NCBI GenBank assembly: GCA_035573675.1
Contig: DATMAB010000026.1
Coordinates: 114,501 to 178,500 of the forward strand
Length of the DNA stretch: 64,000 nucleotides
Source: Terriglobales bacterium
Lineage (GTDB): Bacteria; Acidobacteriota; Terriglobia; Terriglobales; Acidobacteriaceae
Direction of reading: 5' to 3'
In this document: positions 61,180 to 64,000 of the stretch, in pieces
Position numbering within the stretch: position 1 is the stretch's first letter
How the letters are laid out: each line of letters starts with the position of its first letter
The notes under the pieces: model-generated
Told to the model about the DNA's origin: nothing
Seen by the model: only the letters and a program-made list of their open reading frames with translations
Databases searched by the model: none
Translations under genes and position numbers: made by a program

Positions 61180-62120
61180 CAGGCTGCCGCGCCAAGGCGC
61201 TCCCCGGGCTGCGGGCGATAGCCGTGCAGGAAGTCGCGCGCGGCCATGCGCTTCTTGCCTTCCGGCTGGACGTCCAGCAGTTCCAGCACGGTGCCCTCAC
61301 CACATCCCACCAGCATGCGTTCGCCTTCGACATGCAGTTCACCGGGCGTCAGCGAAGAGAAGCCTTCCGCAACCCGGGCGCGTTGAATGGCCAGTTGCTT
61401 CCCGCGGAAGGTGCTGTAGATGCCCGGCCAGGGCTGGAAGCCGCGCAGACGATTGTGAATCTCACGTGCGGTCTTCGCGAAGTCGATAAGGCCATCTTCC
61501 TTCTTGAGCAGAGGCGCGAACGTGGCGTGCTCGTGGTTTTGCGGCCGCGGCTCGATGGTGCCGGCTTCGAGGCCGCGCAGCGTATCGGCCATCAGGTCGG
61601 CGCCCAGTGCGGCGAGCCTGGGAGCCAGGGTTTCCGCCGTGTCGTCATGCGCGATGGGCACGGCGCGTTGCAGCAGGATGTCGCCGGTGTCCAGTCCTTC
61701 GTCGATGCGCATGGTGGTGACGCCGGTGATGGTCTCACCGGAGGCGATGGCCCACTGGATAGGCGCGGCGCCGCGGTACTTCGGCAACAGCGACGCGTGC
61801 AAGTTCAGGTTGCCGAGCGGCGGCAGGTCGATCATCCACCTGGGGATGATGCGCCCGTAGCCCACCACGATGATGGCTCGCGGCGCGAGCGACTCCAACT
61901 GCTCGCGGAAAGCGGAGTTGTTCTTGATCTTCTCCGGCTGCACGACCGGAAGCCGGAGCGCTTCAGCGCGGCGCTTGACCGGCGAAGCGGCGAGCTCCAG
62001 GCCGCGGCCCCGCGGGCGATCGGGTTGCGTCACCACGAGACGGACGTCATGGCCGGCTTCAACCAGGCGGTCGAGCGTGGGAACGGCGAACTCGGGCGTG
62101 CCGCAGAAAACAAGATTCAT
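61179..62120 (-). CDS. fmt: Methionyl-tRNA formyltransferase
   Basis: Fmt formylates initiator Met-tRNA using 10-formyl-THF. The start is ATG 62120 (MNLVFCGTPEFAVPTLD), giving 313 aa. The catalytic and folate-binding region is intact (HASLLPKYRGAAPIQWAI, then GETITGVTTMRIDEGLDTGDI), and the C-terminal tRNA-binding domain follows (NRLRGFQPWPGIYS). Neighbouring def encodes the deformylase, the classic def-fmt pairing, and rsmB follows directly. Confidence 0.94.
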   Translation of the reverse strand: MNLVFCGTPEFAVPTLDRLVEAGHDVRLVVTQPDRPRGRGLELAASPVKRRAEALRLPVVQPEKIKNNSAFREQLESLAPRAIIVVGYGRIIPRWMIDLPPLGNLNLHASLLPKYRGAAPIQWAIASGETITGVTTMRIDEGLDTGDILLQRAVPIAHDDTAETLAPRLAALGADLMADTLRGLEAGTIEPRPQNHEHATFAPLLKKEDGLIDFAKTAREIHNRLRGFQPWPGIYSTFRGKQLAIQRARVAEGFSSLTPGELHVEGERMLVGCGEGTVLELLDVQPEGKKRMAARDFLHGYRPQPGERLGAAA

Positions 62121-62127
62121 TGGGTGA

Positions 62128-62205
62128 TTGGAAAATTGGGCAACCGAGAAAAGCAACTGCGAATCCAATTATCAACTTTCCAAATTTCTCAATTTCCCAA
62201 TCGCT
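62128..62205. repeat. Degenerate GGAAAATTGGG / CCAAATTTCTC AT-rich intergenic repeat
   Basis: The def-fmt gap is AT-rich and contains TTGGAAAATTGGGCAACC with complementary words further on (CAACTTTCCAAATTTCTCAA, then TTTCCCAATC). The imperfect inverted arrangement could form a long hairpin between two otherwise tightly packed genes. Confidence 0.5.
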
Positions 62206-62715
62206 CTACCATTCTCCCGCCTTGGCCAGCTTGCGGATCTTGCGCTTGATCAGGTCGCGCTTGAGAGCGCTGATGTGGTGAATGAACAGGCGCCCGTTCA
62301 GATGATCGGTCTCATGGAGCAGGGCGCGCGCCAGCAAGTCCTCGCCGGTTTTCTCGAAGACCTTGCCCTCCAGATCCTGGGCGCGCACGGTGACGCGATG
62401 GGCGCGCGTGACCTCGGCGCGGAACTCCGGCAGGCTGAGGCATCCTTCACTCGAGCGCTGCTTGCCCTCTTTGTGAATGATCTCCGGATTCACCAGGACC
62501 AGCTTGGCGCCGGGATCCTCCTTGAAGCTGACGTCGATGACGGCCAAACGCTTGGAGATGCCGATCTGCGGCGCAGCCAGCCCGACGCCGTGGGCGGCGT
62601 ACATGCTCTCGAACATGTCCTCCACCAGCTTGCGCAGTTCATCGTCGAACACGGTGACCGGCGCGGCGGGCCGCTCGAGCACCGGGTCGCCAAACTTCAC
62701 GATGGGATAGATCAT
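62206..62715 (-). CDS. def: Peptide deformylase
   Basis: Def removes the formyl group from nascent proteins. The 169-aa protein has all three motifs: GVGLAAPQIG (motif 1), EGCLSLP with the metal-binding Cys (motif 2), and HETDHLNG, the HExxH metal site (motif 3). ATG 62715 directly follows the aroC stop (TGA-ATG without a gap), so translation is probably coupled. Confidence 0.95.
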   Translation of the reverse strand: MIYPIVKFGDPVLERPAAPVTVFDDELRKLVEDMFESMYAAHGVGLAAPQIGISKRLAVIDVSFKEDPGAKLVLVNPEIIHKEGKQRSSEGCLSLPEFRAEVTRAHRVTVRAQDLEGKVFEKTGEDLLARALLHETDHLNGRLFIHHISALKRDLIKRKIRKLAKAGEW

Positions 62716-63897
62716 TCAGTAGTTCCGTAACTGCTGGCAGTAGTTGCGGAAGTTGCGTTCCGTTTCCATCATAGAGTCGCCGCCGAATTTCTCCAACGCG
62801 CAGCGGGCGAGAGTCAGCGCCACCATGGACTCGGCGGCCACGCCAGCTGCGGGCACCACGCACACGTCCGAGCGCTCGTAGGCGGCCGCTACCGGCTCGC
62901 GCGTCTTGAAGTCCACGGATTCCAGGGGCCGCCGCAGGGTGGAAATAGGTTTCAAATAGCCGCGCACCAGGATGTCCTGGCCGTTGGAGACGCCGCCCTC
63001 GATGCCGCCGGCATGGTTCGAGCGGCGCGTGAAATGCGTGAACGTCGTCGCGCCGGCCGCATCGTAGACGATGGGATCGTGCACGGCCGAGCCGGGCGAG
63101 CCGGCTGCCGCCACGCCGGTACCGATCTCGACAGCCTTCACCGCGGGCAGCGACATCACAGCGTACGCCAGCAGGGCATCCAGACGCTCGTCCCAGTTGG
63201 CATAGGTGCCGAGGCCGGGTGGAACGCCGTGCGCCACGACTTCAAAGACGCCGCCGACGGAATCGCCCGTTTGCAGCGCCCGGTCCACTTCCTCCTTCAT
63301 GCGCGGTTCGGCTTCCGGGTCGGCGCAGTTGAGCAGGACCTCATCGCGCTCGGCCAGCGCCCGGATGCGCTCCCAGGGGATCTCGGCGTCGCGCACGGAA
63401 GCGCCGCCCACAGCCAGCACGTGGCTGAGGACCTCGATCCCCAGAGCGCGCAGGAACAGCTTGGCGATGGCACCGGCGGCGACGCGCGCCGCCGACTCGC
63501 GCGCCGAAGCGCGCTCCAGCACGAAACGCGCTTCCGGGAAGTTGTACTTGAGCGCGCCGGCGAGGTCGGCGTGTCCGGGGCGCGGGGAAGCGACCGGGCG
63601 ATGCTTGGCCGGATCGCCTTCCCCTACCGGCAGCGCTTCCTGCCAGTTCTTCCAATCGCGATTCTCCAGACGGATGGCGATGGGCGAGCCGATGGTCGCG
63701 CCCTGCCGCACGCCGCCGAGGATGTGCGCGGTGTCGCGCTCGATCTTCATCCGTCCGCCGCGCCCGTAGCCCTGCTGACGCCGCCAAAGTTCGCGGTCCA
63801 GGAAAGACTGGTCGATTGCGAGACCGGCAGGGATGCCGGAGAGCAACGCGATCAGGGCTTCTCCGTGGGACTCGCCGGCGGTGGAAAAGCGCAGCAT
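62716..63897 (-). CDS. aroC: Chorismate synthase
   Basis: AroC makes chorismate from EPSP with reduced FMN, the last common step of aromatic synthesis. The 393-aa protein has the signatures FSTAGESHG, QQGYGRGGRMKIE, PRPGHADLAG (one of the three family patterns), EIPWERI and RRSNHAGGIEGGVSNG. The length is usual for the longer bacterial form. It is the first gene of the minus-strand run aroC-def-fmt-rsmB. Confidence 0.95.
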   Translation of the reverse strand: MLRFSTAGESHGEALIALLSGIPAGLAIDQSFLDRELWRRQQGYGRGGRMKIERDTAHILGGVRQGATIGSPIAIRLENRDWKNWQEALPVGEGDPAKHRPVASPRPGHADLAGALKYNFPEARFVLERASARESAARVAAGAIAKLFLRALGIEVLSHVLAVGGASVRDAEIPWERIRALAERDEVLLNCADPEAEPRMKEEVDRALQTGDSVGGVFEVVAHGVPPGLGTYANWDERLDALLAYAVMSLPAVKAVEIGTGVAAAGSPGSAVHDPIVYDAAGATTFTHFTRRSNHAGGIEGGVSNGQDILVRGYLKPISTLRRPLESVDFKTREPVAAAYERSDVCVVPAAGVAAESMVALTLARCALEKFGGDSMMETERNFRNYCQQLRNY

Positions 63898-63935
63898 GGC
63901 AGGCGGTCATTCTAAACAATAACCCACGTTCTTTC

Positions 63936-63964
63936 TTGACAGCCCGAGCGCACGGGCGTAGCGT
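63936..63964 (+). promoter_or_regulatory. Sigma-70-type promoter reading out of the window
   Basis: Plus strand: a perfect -35 TTGACA (63936-63941), 17-base spacer, TAGCGT at 63959-63964. No gene follows within the remaining 36 bases, so it would serve a gene beyond the window edge, divergent from aroC. Confidence 0.45.
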
Positions 63965-64000
63965 GTGCGGCAACTTTTCGGTGAGTGGGTGCCCGGTCGC

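Noticed and set aside
1-64000. CRISPR array, prophage, toxin-antitoxin or anti-phage defence locus
   Set aside because: No regularly spaced identical repeats, phage structural genes or recognised defence genes were seen.

Overview
The window is GC-rich chromosomal DNA from a Gram-negative-type bacterium, most likely an Acidobacteriota (Terriglobia-like) lineage. This is an inference from gene content: an Oar-like TonB receptor with an N-terminal carboxypeptidase-regulatory domain, two CRTAC1/ASPIC-UnbV proteins beside TPR proteins, KDO and GDP-mannose genes, and short degenerate repeats between many genes. No rRNA and no CRISPR array are seen. One tRNA (Met, CAT) is present.

Layout. 1-3.1 kb: the end of an SGLT-like symporter, an unknown protein, tRNA-Met with a near-consensus promoter, a frameshifted DUF6632-like gene, and kdsB. 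3.1-10 kb (minus strand): an M48 protease, then a complete GDP-mannose set (phosphomannomutase, manC, manA), an aminotransferase and coaD. 10-20.5 kb: TPR proteins, a large TonB-dependent receptor with its own promoter and terminator, and two convergent CRTAC1 proteins. 20.6-25.7 kb: two secreted glucan-active enzymes facing each other. 25.8-27.3 kb: an ECF sigma/anti-sigma pair and a small membrane protein.

27.5-47.8 kb is the most interesting region. It holds a stress operon (phosphoribosyltransferase, YtxH-like, BON/SRPBCC, DUF5335, dienelactone hydrolase, small membrane proteins), two tandem-domain universal stress proteins, pyruvate:ferredoxin oxidoreductase, a Mo/W oxidoreductase operon with a MoaD-like protein, ferredoxin and NrfD subunits, a Crp/Fnr regulator, a helix-turn-helix-less cNMP-binding protein, an RIC-type Fe-S repair protein and a radical SAM/SPASM protein. 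Seven promoters here carry palindromes of the form (T/C/G)GTGA-N6-TCAC(A/G). The palindrome centre lies 29.5 or 30.5 bases before a -10-like hexamer, and three promoters have a second copy exactly 22 bp further upstream. This looks like one class-II CRP-type regulon. Its likely regulator is the local protein with a CRP-type recognition helix and four N-terminal-half cysteines. By content it would serve low-oxygen, redox or nitrosative adaptation (inference).

48-64 kb: a soluble nine-PAS histidine kinase, an S41-family protein that has lost both catalytic residues, a class A penicillin-binding protein, a RAYT-type (IS200-like) transposase inside perfect 36-bp inverted repeats, a frameshifted two-TM unknown, a class III aminotransferase, a PASTA protein, and a tight housekeeping run aroC-def-fmt-rsmB on the minus strand.
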